From positions 37,481 through 101,480 of the forward strand of contig NZ_BAGE01000127.1 of the NCBI RefSeq assembly GCF_000308675.1: a stretch of DNA of 64,000 nt, read 5' to 3'. The notes under the pieces are model-generated. The model did not search any database. It saw only the letters and a program-made list of their open reading frames with translations, and had not been told where the DNA came from. A program made the translations under genes and the position numbers. The DNA comes from Nocardia paucivorans NBRC 100373 (GTDB taxonomy: Bacteria; Actinomycetota; Actinomycetes; Mycobacteriales; Mycobacteriaceae). Positions within the stretch are counted from its first letter, which is position 1. Every line of letters begins with the position of its first letter. Positions 8,507 through 17,101 of the stretch are shown here, piece by piece.

Positions 8507-11500
8507 ATGGGCTGGCGAGAAGAAGTTGTGACCGCACTTCGTTCGTGGCTGGAAATGGAGGGGGGAGGTGCCGAGGGACCTACCTGGCGGCGGATCGGCA
8601 GCGCGGTGCGGGGTGGGCAACCGGGCATGTTCGAGGTGGATGTCCGCGGGTCGATGCTCAGTGCCGACCAGCTACAGGCGGAAAGTTTGCGGCTCGCCGA
8701 GTCGGATCGGGAGAAAGTCGATGATGGACACCCGGTGATGGAGGTGTCACATGATGGGGCACGGCTGCGGGTGCGAGTAGCGGAGTTCGCCGATCTGGGT
8801 GATCCGACATTGTGGTTGTACCAGCAACCGGCCACATTTCTGATCGACTCGCTCATCAAGGGAATATCCGGCATCACGGATGAGCGGCTGGCAGGTGTGC
8901 TTGCGCGTGGAGAACTCCGCGGCGAGCTCGCGGGGACCGGCCTGCCTTCCGACCTGTTACTTCCGAGTCAGGACTTGGCGTATCGCGCCTGCCGGGGGAG
9001 TGGGCTGTGGATGGTATGGGGGCCGCCGGGAACCGGAAAGACCTCGGTGCTCACCCGGGCGATTGTCGACATGATCGCAGACGGAAAGCGGGTGTTGCTG
9101 GTGTCGGCGACGAATATCGCTGTCGACAATGTGCTGGTGAAGGTGGCTCCGCAGATCGCGACCGAGCCGGGCGTCGTCGTTCGGGTGGGTACTCCGCATT
9201 TGTCAGAAGTCGCGGACAACGCCGATATCTGTCTGCCGCTCATGGTGCGGCAGCGTCTCGATGACCTCGATCGCCGCCGGAATTCGGTCGGGGCGGAACT
9301 CGCGACCATCGGCAAGCGGACCGGGCGGTTGAACGAGCTGACCACGGCGCTGACGGGCTTCGACGTGGTGAAGTTCGCTCGGGCGGAGCGGCGGCTGGCC
9401 GACCCGGCGCTCACCATCGAGGCATTGTCCGATCAACGCACCACTGCGATCGTGAAACGAGACGATGTCGAGGCGGCATGTACTCGCGCGGCCAGCCGGG
9501 TCGCGGAGACCGAGCAGCACTATCGCGACTGCGCCGAGGATCGTGAACGATGGTCGGCCATCGATGCGCTCATGTTCGAGCTTCGGACGATCGAAGCAGA
9601 GGCGACCAAATGGGAAGCGGAGGTGCAGTTGTGTATTCGGGCCGTCGCGGATGCGGAACGAATACTCGACGACCTCGACCGGCGTCCGCGATGGGAACGA
9701 ATCACCGAGCCCGGTAGGAAGAGGCAAGCGCGAGCGGAACGGGATCTGCTGAAGGCCCGATGGGCTGCTACCGTCCGGGATCGTGATGTCGCGATACCAG
9801 TATTGCAACGACGGATCCACGATCTGCAGGAGGACATAGCTCGGCGCAGACGGCAGATCACCCTCGAGCGTGCCGATATCGCCCGAATAACCGAGGAGCG
9901 CCGAACCGCGGCTGCGGAATATCGCGATCGACGGGACGAACTGGAGCGGTACGAGGCCGAGATCGCCCGACTCGACAACGAGTTGGAGCGTACGAAGGAA
10001 GCGGTGGAGGAAGTACGCTCCGCCCGAAGGAAACAACTTCCGCTCTTGCACGCCGAGGCCGAGGCGCTGCGGGCAAGTGGTGCCGATGATCACATCCGTG
10101 AACCGACGCTGCGTAAGCAGTACCAGCAGTTGCAGGAACAATACGAGGCATTGGCGCGGGATGCCCAGGGAGAGATCATCCGTGGAGCCCGACTGGTCGC
10201 GATCACGCTCGCGAAATTCCGAACGACTCCCACTGCTATGGCGGGAACCTACGATGTAGTTCTTGTCGACGAGGTCGGCACGGCGTCGTTGCCCGAAGTT
10301 CTGCTCGCGGTGGCGGCCGCTCAGCACACAGCTGTTCTGCTCGGAGATTTCCTACAGCTCGGACCTGTCGTTCCGCAGGTCCTGAAGGGAAGTAGACGAC
10401 CGGACGTGCAGCGGTGGCTGCTCACCGAGGTATTCGCTCATTGTGGAATCGATTCACCCCGGTCCGCACAGGCGCATCCGGGATGTGTTTGCCTCGATGT
10501 CCAACATCGATTCGGCCTGGATGTCATGCACTTGGCCAATTCCATCGCTTACGACGGAATCCTGAGAGCAGGACCTACGATCCGACATCGGGCACAGACT
10601 GTCGAAGCAGGTGATGCCGAAATCGTGCTCGTCGATACGGATGGGTTGAGCGATCTCGCCCAAATCTATCGAACGGGTCGAGCCAAGGGGTGGTGGCCTG
10701 CCGGGATACTGCTGTCACGGGCGATTGCCGAACTCCATCAACAGGAGAACTCCACGGTCGGTGTCGTCACACCGTATGCGCTCCAGGCCGAGGCGACGCT
10801 GGAAGGTATGCGGCAGATCGAGTCCGGGGATACGATGCTCGCGGAAGTTGGCACCGCGCACCGCTTCCAAGGCCGCGAATTCGATATCGTAATTTTCGAC
10901 CTCGTCGAATCCGCCGATTGTCCTGGAATGTGGATGGCGAAGGCGAGCCGCACTCCCGATGCGAACGAGTTCATGCGAAGCGGGCTGCGGTTGTTCAATG
11001 TGGCGATCACCCGGGTGCGGCATCGCATATATGTCCTCGGTAGTCGACGGCAGGTCGAGGCAGCCGCTACACACACGGCGTTGGGCGCGTTGCACACGAT
11101 GCTCGTTGCCAAGCGGGTCCGCACACTCGCCGCGACCGAGCTCGTTGCACCACTTGCCTCCACCAAACCGCTGGGGCCGGTCGGAAGCCGGGTGGCCGAG
11201 ATTCTCGCGAAACATGTGCAGGTCAGTGATATCCAGGACGAGGTCCAGTTCTACAAGACTTTCGCCGACCGGCTGCGGCAGGCGCAGAACTCGATCTGGT
11301 TGTGGGCGCCGTGGGTGGCGAATCGGCTGCGTTCATTGTTGCCGGTGCTCGACGAAGCCGCCCGACGCGGTGTACGGATCGTCGTGTTCATTCGCGACCC
11401 GACCGACGAGCTGCAACAACGTTCCCAGGATTTGATCGATGAGCTTTCTGCAGTGGTGGATACGGTGGTCTGTGTCAACGTCATGCATCAGAAGATCGTC

Positions 11501-11824
11501 GTCATCGATGAGCAGATGGTCATAATCGGCAGCCTGAACCCGTTGTCGCAGAGCAATACTCGCGAAATCATGGTCACGATGCACGGAACGCATTTCGCCA
11601 AGAAGATTCTCGACGGTCAACATGCCGAAATATTTGCCCGTCCGCCTACCTGCGCCGGATGCGGACTTCGGGAGGTCGATCTCAAGAGACGTAAGGACGA
11701 GACCTGGTACTGGCGGTGTCGGAACCGGACGTGCCCGGCACGAAAAGGGAATCGGGCATGGACCCAAAATATCGACCTGAATGCTGTTCCGCGGGGTTCG
11801 AACCGGGGTGTTGTTCGTCGTTGA
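8507..11824 (+). CDS. SF1 (COG1112, UPF1-like) helicase fused to a PLD-family nuclease domain; type II Mokosh-like defence protein
   Basis: From ATG 8507 (behind a G-rich site; ATG 8441 is an alternative) this is about 1105 residues. Domains in order: an N-terminal beta-rich part; Walker A GPPGTGKTS (about 172-180) with SATNIAVDNVL; a long Arg/Glu-rich coiled coil (about 270-540); motif II LVDEVGTASLPEVL (about 585); a Q.HRF element; motif V VGTAHRFQGREFDIVIFDLV (about 780); motif VI NVAITRVRHR (about 831). A phospholipase-D domain carries MHQKIVVIDEQMVIIGSLNP (HxK(x4)D...GS.N, about 992), and the C-terminus holds a four-Cys zinc knuckle (CAGC...CRNRTC). This one-protein helicase-PLD layout matches type II Mokosh (MkoC) as I recall it from the literature. 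The gene stands alone beside an IS fossil and a truncated host gene, and its third positions are less G/C-biased than its neighbours. Confidence 0.85.
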   Translation: MGWREEVVTALRSWLEMEGGGAEGPTWRRIGSAVRGGQPGMFEVDVRGSMLSADQLQAESLRLAESDREKVDDGHPVMEVSHDGARLRVRVAEFADLGDPTLWLYQQPATFLIDSLIKGISGITDERLAGVLARGELRGELAGTGLPSDLLLPSQDLAYRACRGSGLWMVWGPPGTGKTSVLTRAIVDMIADGKRVLLVSATNIAVDNVLVKVAPQIATEPGVVVRVGTPHLSEVADNADICLPLMVRQRLDDLDRRRNSVGAELATIGKRTGRLNELTTALTGFDVVKFARAERRLADPALTIEALSDQRTTAIVKRDDVEAACTRAASRVAETEQHYRDCAEDRERWSAIDALMFELRTIEAEATKWEAEVQLCIRAVADAERILDDLDRRPRWERITEPGRKRQARAERDLLKARWAATVRDRDVAIPVLQRRIHDLQEDIARRRRQITLERADIARITEERRTAAAEYRDRRDELERYEAEIARLDNELERTKEAVEEVRSARRKQLPLLHAEAEALRASGADDHIREPTLRKQYQQLQEQYEALARDAQGEIIRGARLVAITLAKFRTTPTAMAGTYDVVLVDEVGTASLPEVLLAVAAAQHTAVLLGDFLQLGPVVPQVLKGSRRPDVQRWLLTEVFAHCGIDSPRSAQAHPGCVCLDVQHRFGLDVMHLANSIAYDGILRAGPTIRHRAQTVEAGDAEIVLVDTDGLSDLAQIYRTGRAKGWWPAGILLSRAIAELHQQENSTVGVVTPYALQAEATLEGMRQIESGDTMLAEVGTAHRFQGREFDIVIFDLVESADCPGMWMAKASRTPDANEFMRSGLRLFNVAITRVRHRIYVLGSRRQVEAAATHTALGALHTMLVAKRVRTLAATELVAPLASTKPLGPVGSRVAEILAKHVQVSDIQDEVQFYKTFADRLRQAQNSIWLWAPWVANRLRSLLPVLDEAARRGVRIVVFIRDPTDELQQRSQDLIDELSAVVDTVVCVNVMHQKIVVIDEQMVIIGSLNPLSQSNTREIMVTMHGTHFAKKILDGQHAEIFARPPTCAGCGLREVDLKRRKDETWYWRCRNRTCPARKGNRAWTQNIDLNAVPRGSNRGVVRR

Positions 11825-12292
11825 TGGCGTGATCTGGGTGGCCTGATCGCGGATGTGTTCGCCGCCGCCACCGATCTGGATTGGCATCCGCCCGACACCG
11901 GTTCCCTGCACGGTGACCTCACGGAGTTGAACCGCGAGATACAGGATTCGCTCACCGAGGAACCGTCGATCGCGCTGGCGCTGATCGCGGTGTCCTTCCG
12001 TTCGAAGGACGCGGCGCGAGCCCTGCGACAACTGTGGGAGGACCGCTATACGCAGTGCGAGATCGTCGCGGAGCGTGCGATCGAGCGCGGTGAGATTCCG
12101 GCCGGAACCGATCCGCGCGCGCTGCTTGTCGCGGCCACGGCGCCGGTGTATCACCGGTTGGTGCTGTTGCGCGCTCCGGCCGATGCCGGTTTTCCGGAGC
12201 GTGCGGCCGGGGCAGCGGTGTCGGCCGCACGAGCCGGTGCTTTCGAATCGCCGGTGGCGGAAGCCGATACCGTGGAAACATCCAGTGGATAG
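11825..12292 (+). pseudogene. 3' half of a TetR-family regulator, truncated at the insertion boundary
   Basis: The open frame runs directly from the helicase stop codon (11822-11824). From GGLIADVFAAATDLDWHPP onward it is a typical TetR C-terminal ligand domain: LTELNREIQDSLTEEPSIAL, LWEDRYTQCEIVAERAIERG, GTDPRALLVAATAPVYHRLV. The whole DNA-binding HTH is absent. A GTG at 11855 could start a fragment, but nothing suggests it is functional. The break coincides with the end of the defence gene, which points to insertion with loss of the 5' half. Confidence 0.75.
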
Positions 12293-12517
12293 AAGGCTTA
12301 CGAGATCGGCTCGAGTTCCCGTTGGCTGCCGTCCTCGTGGCCGGCTTATCCGCCGGGAGTGGTTCTGCGGCCGACCATCAGGGTGCCACTGTAGATGGTG
12401 CCGGATCGCCATCGGCGGGCAATGGTGCGATATGTGCACGGCCGAACGCTGTTGTTCTCACGCCCGATCGGTTCTCGGGCGAACCGTCGCCGGCCCCGAT
12501 GGCCTATGCCTTGCACG

Positions 12518-13459
12518 TCAATCCCTTTTTCGCCATTCCGATTCGGCCGTGTCCAGCAACAGCTTGTGTAGTACCTGCGCGGGCTCACTGGCCTGGGCGC
12601 CGTTCATTTCGACGTCGAAGAACGATTCGGCCAGGGCTTCCACCGGATTCAGGCTTCCATCGTCGTGGAAGCCGTATCCGCTCAGTTGGTCCCGCCACTG
12701 CTCGTATGTCATACCATCATTCCGATGACCGTATTTCCGGCTGTAATAATCTTTCAGGGTTTCCTCGGCTTTGTCGAGGGCCTTGGATTTTCCGGAATCG
12801 GACAGTGCGTGACCGAATTCGTGGATCGCCGCGTAATATGCAGGCCGTTCATCCGCCCCTGGAGGGAAATGTTTTTTCTCTACGGATCTGCGCGCCCTCT
12901 CGGCCAGTAGATTCGGATCCTTGGCGTATTTCTCGCTGAATGCTATCGCGGTGCCGTATCGTGGCGGATGGTCCACCAGCGACTTGCTCTCCCAGGACTC
13001 TGCAAAACTTCTGGCGCCTTTTTTCAGGCGATCGATCCGCACCGCTACGATGCTGGTTTTCGGATACTTGGTGAGCATATCGTCGATGCCCGTGACGAAC
13101 TCGCGAACCGTGTGCGTATCGAACCCCGGTGTACCGAAACCGAACACATCGAGATTGTGTCGTTCGGCCAGATCTTCCCCGATCCGACTATTGACCCTGG
13201 GGTCGGAGACCACGCGTCGAGAGAGCTCGGATCTCGATCCGGACCCACCATCTCGATGAGCTGTCTTCGGCCCCTGGCCGGAGACGATATCTCCTGCGGT
13301 TCGGTTTTTCTCGGCAATTTCATCGGTGAATCGGCGCATGCCGTTGGGGAGGATTGAAATCGAGGATGAATCGTGTTGTGCGTACTTGCCCAATGATCGG
13401 ACCAGGCGTAAGGCGCCGTCGCGAACCAATAGCGCGAGCTCCATCGCCTTGTTGGGCAT
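12518..13459 (-). CDS. zincin-like putative metallopeptidase, 313 aa
   Basis: ATG 13459 follows GGAGG. Residues 213-217 form HEFGH inside YYAAIHEFGHALSDSGKSKA. A downstream Glu in NPVEALAESFFDVEMNG (274 or 278) can serve as third zinc ligand, the HExxH...E pattern of gluzincin-type peptidases. The N-terminal 100 residues are polar and without domain features; there is no signal peptide. Such proteins occur as C-terminal domains of contact toxins and phage MuF proteins, or as stand-alone proteases. The neighbours do not decide between these. The stretch between this gene and the TetR remnant (12293-12517) holds nothing recognised. Confidence 0.65.
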   Translation of the reverse strand: MPNKAMELALLVRDGALRLVRSLGKYAQHDSSSISILPNGMRRFTDEIAEKNRTAGDIVSGQGPKTAHRDGGSGSRSELSRRVVSDPRVNSRIGEDLAERHNLDVFGFGTPGFDTHTVREFVTGIDDMLTKYPKTSIVAVRIDRLKKGARSFAESWESKSLVDHPPRYGTAIAFSEKYAKDPNLLAERARRSVEKKHFPPGADERPAYYAAIHEFGHALSDSGKSKALDKAEETLKDYYSRKYGHRNDGMTYEQWRDQLSGYGFHDDGSLNPVEALAESFFDVEMNGAQASEPAQVLHKLLLDTAESEWRKRD

Positions 13460-13703
13460 CGAACCTCCACAACATCCGACGATCCTATCGATCGAACCGG
13501 ATGGTCCAGCGCCATATGAGAGACCGGCGTGCGCCGAGTTCGGGCGACGTTACCACCGGGGGTGCATCACTTGTAGCCCTGTGATTGTCCGAAGGTGGGT
13601 GTTCTCGACGGTCGAGTGTGATCGGCAGGTGGCGGTTTCGGGATCTGCGCGGAACCGCCACCGTGCCGATTCGAGAGGGGACTCAGGACATCGGCCGGAT
13701 GCG

Positions 13704-14279
13704 TCAGTGGACGACGTCGTAGACCAGTTTCTGGATTCCGTTGCCGTAGGACTCGCTCTCGACGAGTCGAAGGTTCTGCTTGTCCTTGTCGGTATCGCTG
13801 AACAGCCGCTTACCGGCGCCGAGCAGGACCGGGAAGACGAGCAGGTGGTATCGGTCGATCAGGCCCGCATCGGACAGGCCGCGGTTCAAGGTGGCGCTGC
13901 CGTGGATGATGATCGGCCCGGTCTGGGTCTCCTTGAGCGTGGCGATATCGTCCAGTGAACGGAGGATATTGACCTCACCCCAGTTGGAGACCAGATCCTG
14001 CTCCTGCAGTGTGGTCGACACCACGTATTTCGGCATCGCGTTGTAGTCGGGGAATTCTTCGGTCATCTTCGGCCACACCGGCGCGAACGCCTCGTAGCTG
14101 ACTCTGCCCAACAGCATGGCCTCGGCCTCTTTCTGCTCGCGGCCCTTGATCTCGTAGGCGGCCGCGTCGAACTCGATATCGGTGAAGGTCCAGCCCGAGT
14201 TGCGGTAGCCGGGCTCCCCTCCGGGAGCCTCGACGACACCGTCGAGCGAGATGAACGCAGTCGAGATCAGGATGGACAT
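13704..14279 (-). CDS. RibD C-terminal/dihydrofolate-reductase-like family protein
   Basis: ATG 14279 with AAGGAG just upstream gives 191 residues, the usual family length. It shows STAFISLDGVVEAPGG at the N-terminus, LLGRVSYEAFAPVWP, YVVSTTLQEQD, IIIHGSATLNRGLSDAGLID and FPVLLGAGKRLFSD, which are hallmarks of the RibD_C/YwjB-type NAD(P)H-binding reductases. These small reductases are widespread in actinomycetes with mostly unknown substrates. The gene is monocistronic as far as seen. Confidence 0.85.
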   Translation of the reverse strand: MSILISTAFISLDGVVEAPGGEPGYRNSGWTFTDIEFDAAAYEIKGREQKEAEAMLLGRVSYEAFAPVWPKMTEEFPDYNAMPKYVVSTTLQEQDLVSNWGEVNILRSLDDIATLKETQTGPIIIHGSATLNRGLSDAGLIDRYHLLVFPVLLGAGKRLFSDTDKDKQNLRLVESESYGNGIQKLVYDVVH

Positions 14280-14669
14280 CGGTTCTACTCCTTCGTGGTA
14301 TAGGGCGCTGTAGTCGCATGCGCCGATGGGAACCACCACATGCGATATCGCGTGTCGAGGAAGTAGACGGTTATCGGTCGCGAAAATCATCGGTTACCCA
14401 CCCGAGAGTTCCGGCCGTGCCGCGGGGCCGGTTGAGGGGCAGCCCGAGGAGTATCGGAGACGACCGGGGAGATGGTGGGACCGGCCTGTCGGAGTTCCGC
14501 TTGTGCGATACCACCGGCGGGAGCCGGCCACGGCCGGAGACGGTCAGGGGCGGAAGTGCGGTCGGCGGTTCGCCGAGCCTACCGAGTGGATCAGGTCGAT
14601 GCGATCATCTGCCGGAATATGGTCGGCTCGAAGACAATGCGGGGGCGGGTATGGGAGGTTGGGTGCGTC
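14280..14669. other. intergenic region without a recognised gene
   Basis: About 390 bases between the RibD-like gene (promoter side) and the RidA terminator hairpin. All frames are broken or arginine-rich shadows, and I see no conserved protein fragment or operator. Confidence 0.4.
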
Positions 14670-14705
14670 CTCGCCGCCTCCGAACGTTCTGTCGGAGGCG
14701 GCGAG
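14670..14705 (-). terminator. hairpin after the RidA-like gene
   Basis: Perfect 14-bp arms CTCGCCGCCTCCGA and TCGGAGGCGGCGAG enclose an 8-base loop, 6 bases past the RidA stop codon (14712). There is no U-tract, so it would be a hairpin-only terminator of the kind common in actinomycetes. Confidence 0.55.
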
Positions 14706-14711
14706 TGGACA

Positions 14712-15113
14712 TCACTGCACGGCGGTGCCTTCGAGTTCGACCATCAGGGTGGGGGTCGCCAGTCGGGTGACCCCGAGCATCGTGGTGGCCGGTGCCGACT
14801 CGGAAGCGCCCAGCCGCGACGCCAGCACGTCGTAGTGCTGAAGGAGCAAGTCGACATCGGTGGTGTAGACATTGAGCCGGACGAGATTCGCCGGCGACAT
14901 TCCGGCTTTTTCGAGCACGGCCTCCAGATTGTCGAGGCTCAGCGCCAACTGTGCCGCCATATCACCGGCATGTTGGGGTTCGCCGGCGTCGTTCGTCGCG
15001 GTCTGCCCGGAGCAGTACAGGGTGCGGGTGTGTCCGGAGACGAGTTCTCCCTGGTTGAATCCCATTCCCAACGACCACGTCACCGGGTTGATCGCCGTTC
15101 GTTCCGCTACCAC
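14712..15113 (-). CDS. RidA-family (Rid/YjgF) protein
   Basis: I place the start at GTG 15113, with GGAG six bases upstream (MVAERTAINPVTWSLGMGFN), giving 133 residues, the usual length. The family pattern is clear: QGELVSGHTRTLYCSGQTA, GDMAAQLALSLDNLEAVLEKAG, LVRLNVYTTDVDLLL and the C-terminal PTLMVELEGTAVQ. The usual catalytic Arg segment (R..V) reads APATTMLGVTRLATPTL. Rid proteins hydrolyse reactive enamines/imines or act in specific degradation pathways. The gene diverges from a WYL regulator across a perfect palindrome and is likely its target. Confidence 0.85.
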   Translation of the reverse strand: MVAERTAINPVTWSLGMGFNQGELVSGHTRTLYCSGQTATNDAGEPQHAGDMAAQLALSLDNLEAVLEKAGMSPANLVRLNVYTTDVDLLLQHYDVLASRLGASESAPATTMLGVTRLATPTLMVELEGTAVQ

Positions 15114-15202
15114 ATCAGCTCCATTCGGTTCGTTGAAATGCGTACGCCTATCGGCCAGGTGGCCGCTGTCCTCGACGTCGCGGTGGTAAGCCTCCCAACG
15201 AA

Positions 15203-15223
15203 ACACGACATCTCATGTCGTGT
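15203..15223. promoter_or_regulatory. perfect inverted repeat between ridA-like and WYL genes (probable operator)
   Basis: Arms ACACGACAT (15203-15211) and ATGTCGTGT (15215-15223) with a 3-base spacer, fully symmetric. It lies 19 bases before the WYL start and about 90 bases before the RidA start. It is the obvious binding site for the divergently encoded WYL regulator. Confidence 0.75.
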
Positions 15224-15241
15224 ATTCGGTAGAGTTTTCGT

Positions 15242-16216
15242 ATGCGCGCCGACCGGTTGGTGTCGCTGGTGTTGTTGTTGCGCCGGCGTGGTCGGATGAC
15301 CGCGGCCGAGCTGGCCGAGCGGCTGGAAGTATCCACCCGTACCGTATTGCGCGATATCGAAGCGCTGTCCGCGGCCGGCGTCCCGGTCTATGCCGAACGC
15401 GGCCGACGCGGTGGTTTCGCATTGTTACCCGGGTTTCGGACCGAGCTCACCGGGCTGAACCACGATGAGGCGCTTGCCCTGCTGATCGCCGGATCGCGGC
15501 GCGGTGCGCAGGCCTTCGGCCTCGGTTCGGCACTTGCCTCGGCAATGCTCAAAGTGGTCGATGCTCTCCCCGAGAGCTATCGGGCCACCGCGGTCGACGG
15601 GGCCGAACGATTGCTCATCGACCCGGAGACCGATCTATTGGCGCGTCGGCTGGTCGCCGAGGAGGTGTCCGGCGACATATTGGCCGAGGTCCGGCGTGCG
15701 GTATTCGCCGGACACAGGTTGCGTATCCACTATGCGGCCGTCGGCCAGAGCCCGAAGTGGCGCACCGTGGACCCGATCGGCCTGGTCATTGCGCGCGACC
15801 GGGGCTATCTGCTGGCCAGGAGGTCCGGAGCGGATCGCACCTATCGACTGTCGCGGGTGTTGGCCGCGAAGGAACTCCCGGAGCCGGCCCGGCGACCGGA
15901 TCGGGTCGACCTGGAGCGGATGTGGCAGGAACGCAGCGCCCGGTTTCGGACCGGCGGGGACCAGGTCACCGTATCGGTGCGGGTGGATCCGGCGCGACGG
16001 GAAGAGTTGGTGGGCACCGCGTTGGCCGTCCGCGCCGAGGAACCCGATGCGGATGGGCAACTGCGGTTGGAAGTCACCTTCCAGGATTCACGACATGCCG
16101 AATGGGCGTTGTGGCAGCTCACCACGGATGCGGAGGTCCTGGAGCCGCTGTCGTTGCGCGCAACTCTGCGCGATCGTGCCGCCGCGATTGTCGCCCGTTA
16201 TGCGGAGCCTTCTTGA
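15242..16216 (+). CDS. YafY-type transcriptional regulator (DeoR-like HTH plus WYL domain)
   Basis: The 324 residues begin MRADRLVSLVLLLRRRGRMT with a winged HTH (AAELAERLEVSTRTVLRDIEALSAAGVPVYAERGRRGGF, about 19-60). The WYL region follows from about 150 (HRLRIHYAAVGQSPKWRTVDPIGLV...GYLLARRSG), then a WCX C-terminal extension to the end. WYL proteins sense ligands and usually control the adjacent operon. The start is fixed by the operator 19 bases upstream. Target: itself and the divergent RidA gene by inference. Confidence 0.85.
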   Translation: MRADRLVSLVLLLRRRGRMTAAELAERLEVSTRTVLRDIEALSAAGVPVYAERGRRGGFALLPGFRTELTGLNHDEALALLIAGSRRGAQAFGLGSALASAMLKVVDALPESYRATAVDGAERLLIDPETDLLARRLVAEEVSGDILAEVRRAVFAGHRLRIHYAAVGQSPKWRTVDPIGLVIARDRGYLLARRSGADRTYRLSRVLAAKELPEPARRPDRVDLERMWQERSARFRTGGDQVTVSVRVDPARREELVGTALAVRAEEPDADGQLRLEVTFQDSRHAEWALWQLTTDAEVLEPLSLRATLRDRAAAIVARYAEPS

Positions 16217-16252
16217 AAGTCGTTCCTCGCGGCCCGCTCCGAGCGCCTGACA

Positions 16253-16392
16253 TCAGGCGGCGATGAGTCCTGCCGGGGTGGCCGGCTTCTCGGCGATGGC
16301 GAGGAACCGGCCGTTGCGGTGAAAGGATGTGATGGCGGCGGTGCCGAAGAATTCCTGCTCGTCGCCGGAGGTGATCCTCCCGGTGCGGGTCA
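16253..16392 (-). pseudogene. short coding-like tail downstream of the DJ-1 gene
   Basis: After the DJ-1 stop, another minus frame reads TRTGRITSGDEQEFFGTAAI, TSFHRNGRFLAIAEKPATPA, then a stop at 16253. Third positions are strongly G/C-biased as in real genes. No start or family is recognisable. It may be the 3' end of a gene lost by deletion. Confidence 0.3.
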
Positions 16393-17031
16393 GGGACGGT
16401 CGGCGGTCTGTTGGGCCTCGTATTCGGCCAGGACGGCGTAACCGGCGGGATCGCCGAAGGCGAAGAGGCGATACCAGCCGTCGAGCACGTGGGGTTCGTA
16501 GATATCGAGAGCGCCCAGCACTTCTCGGGCGAATTCGAAGGGAGCCGTCGAGTTGGCGGTGATCACGCCGGCGTCGGTGACCGCGGGTTCGTCGAGATAG
16601 TGTTCGGTTCCGGCGTACCCGGAGGCGATGAGGTATTCGGCCATATTGCTGGTGTGCTTGCGGTTGTCGAGCAGTCCTTGGCGGGCCAGGCCGAAGGTCG
16701 CGCCGCAGATCGCGGCGACCGGGACACCGGCGTCGACGAACTCCTGGGCCTTCTGCGCGAACGCGGTCAGCTTGTCGGTTTCCCATCCCTCGGCGCCGGG
16801 CAGGATCAGCATGGCGCTGTCGGCGGGGGCGAGATCGGCCAATGCCATATCCGGCACGATCCGCATACCGCCCATGGTGGTGATCGGTTGTGTGCTCGGG
16901 CCGACCGTGCGTATCACGTATCGGCCCGGTTCCTTGTGGCAGGCTCCATTGCTGATGTGTGCGGTGGCCGCGCCCACCTCCCAGTCGGCGAGGGTGTCGT
17001 ATACGGCGACATGAACCGAACGTGCTTCCAT
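16390..17031 (-). CDS. DJ-1/PfpI-family protein
   Basis: From ATG 17031 the protein has 213 residues (MEARSVHVAVYDTLADWEVG). The nucleophile elbow is AAICGATFGLA with Cys109, and a Glu lies near residue 18 in DWEVG, as in type-1 glutamine amidotransferase-like DJ-1 proteins. LILPGAEGW is the conserved strand before it. The closest functional subgroup is the YoaZ/ThiJ-like hydrolases. Two further in-frame ATGs upstream (17082, 17058) lack good binding sites. The gene diverges from the decayed gene at 17102. Substrate unknown. Confidence 0.8.
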   Translation of the reverse strand: MEARSVHVAVYDTLADWEVGAATAHISNGACHKEPGRYVIRTVGPSTQPITTMGGMRIVPDMALADLAPADSAMLILPGAEGWETDKLTAFAQKAQEFVDAGVPVAAICGATFGLARQGLLDNRKHTSNMAEYLIASGYAGTEHYLDEPAVTDAGVITANSTAPFEFAREVLGALDIYEPHVLDGWYRLFAFGDPAGYAVLAEYEAQQTADRP

Positions 17032-17101
17032 GACAGCATCCTGATCGGCCGACAACATACTGTCGACCGATTTGATGTGCAATGTGGACGAAAATGAACG
17101 A

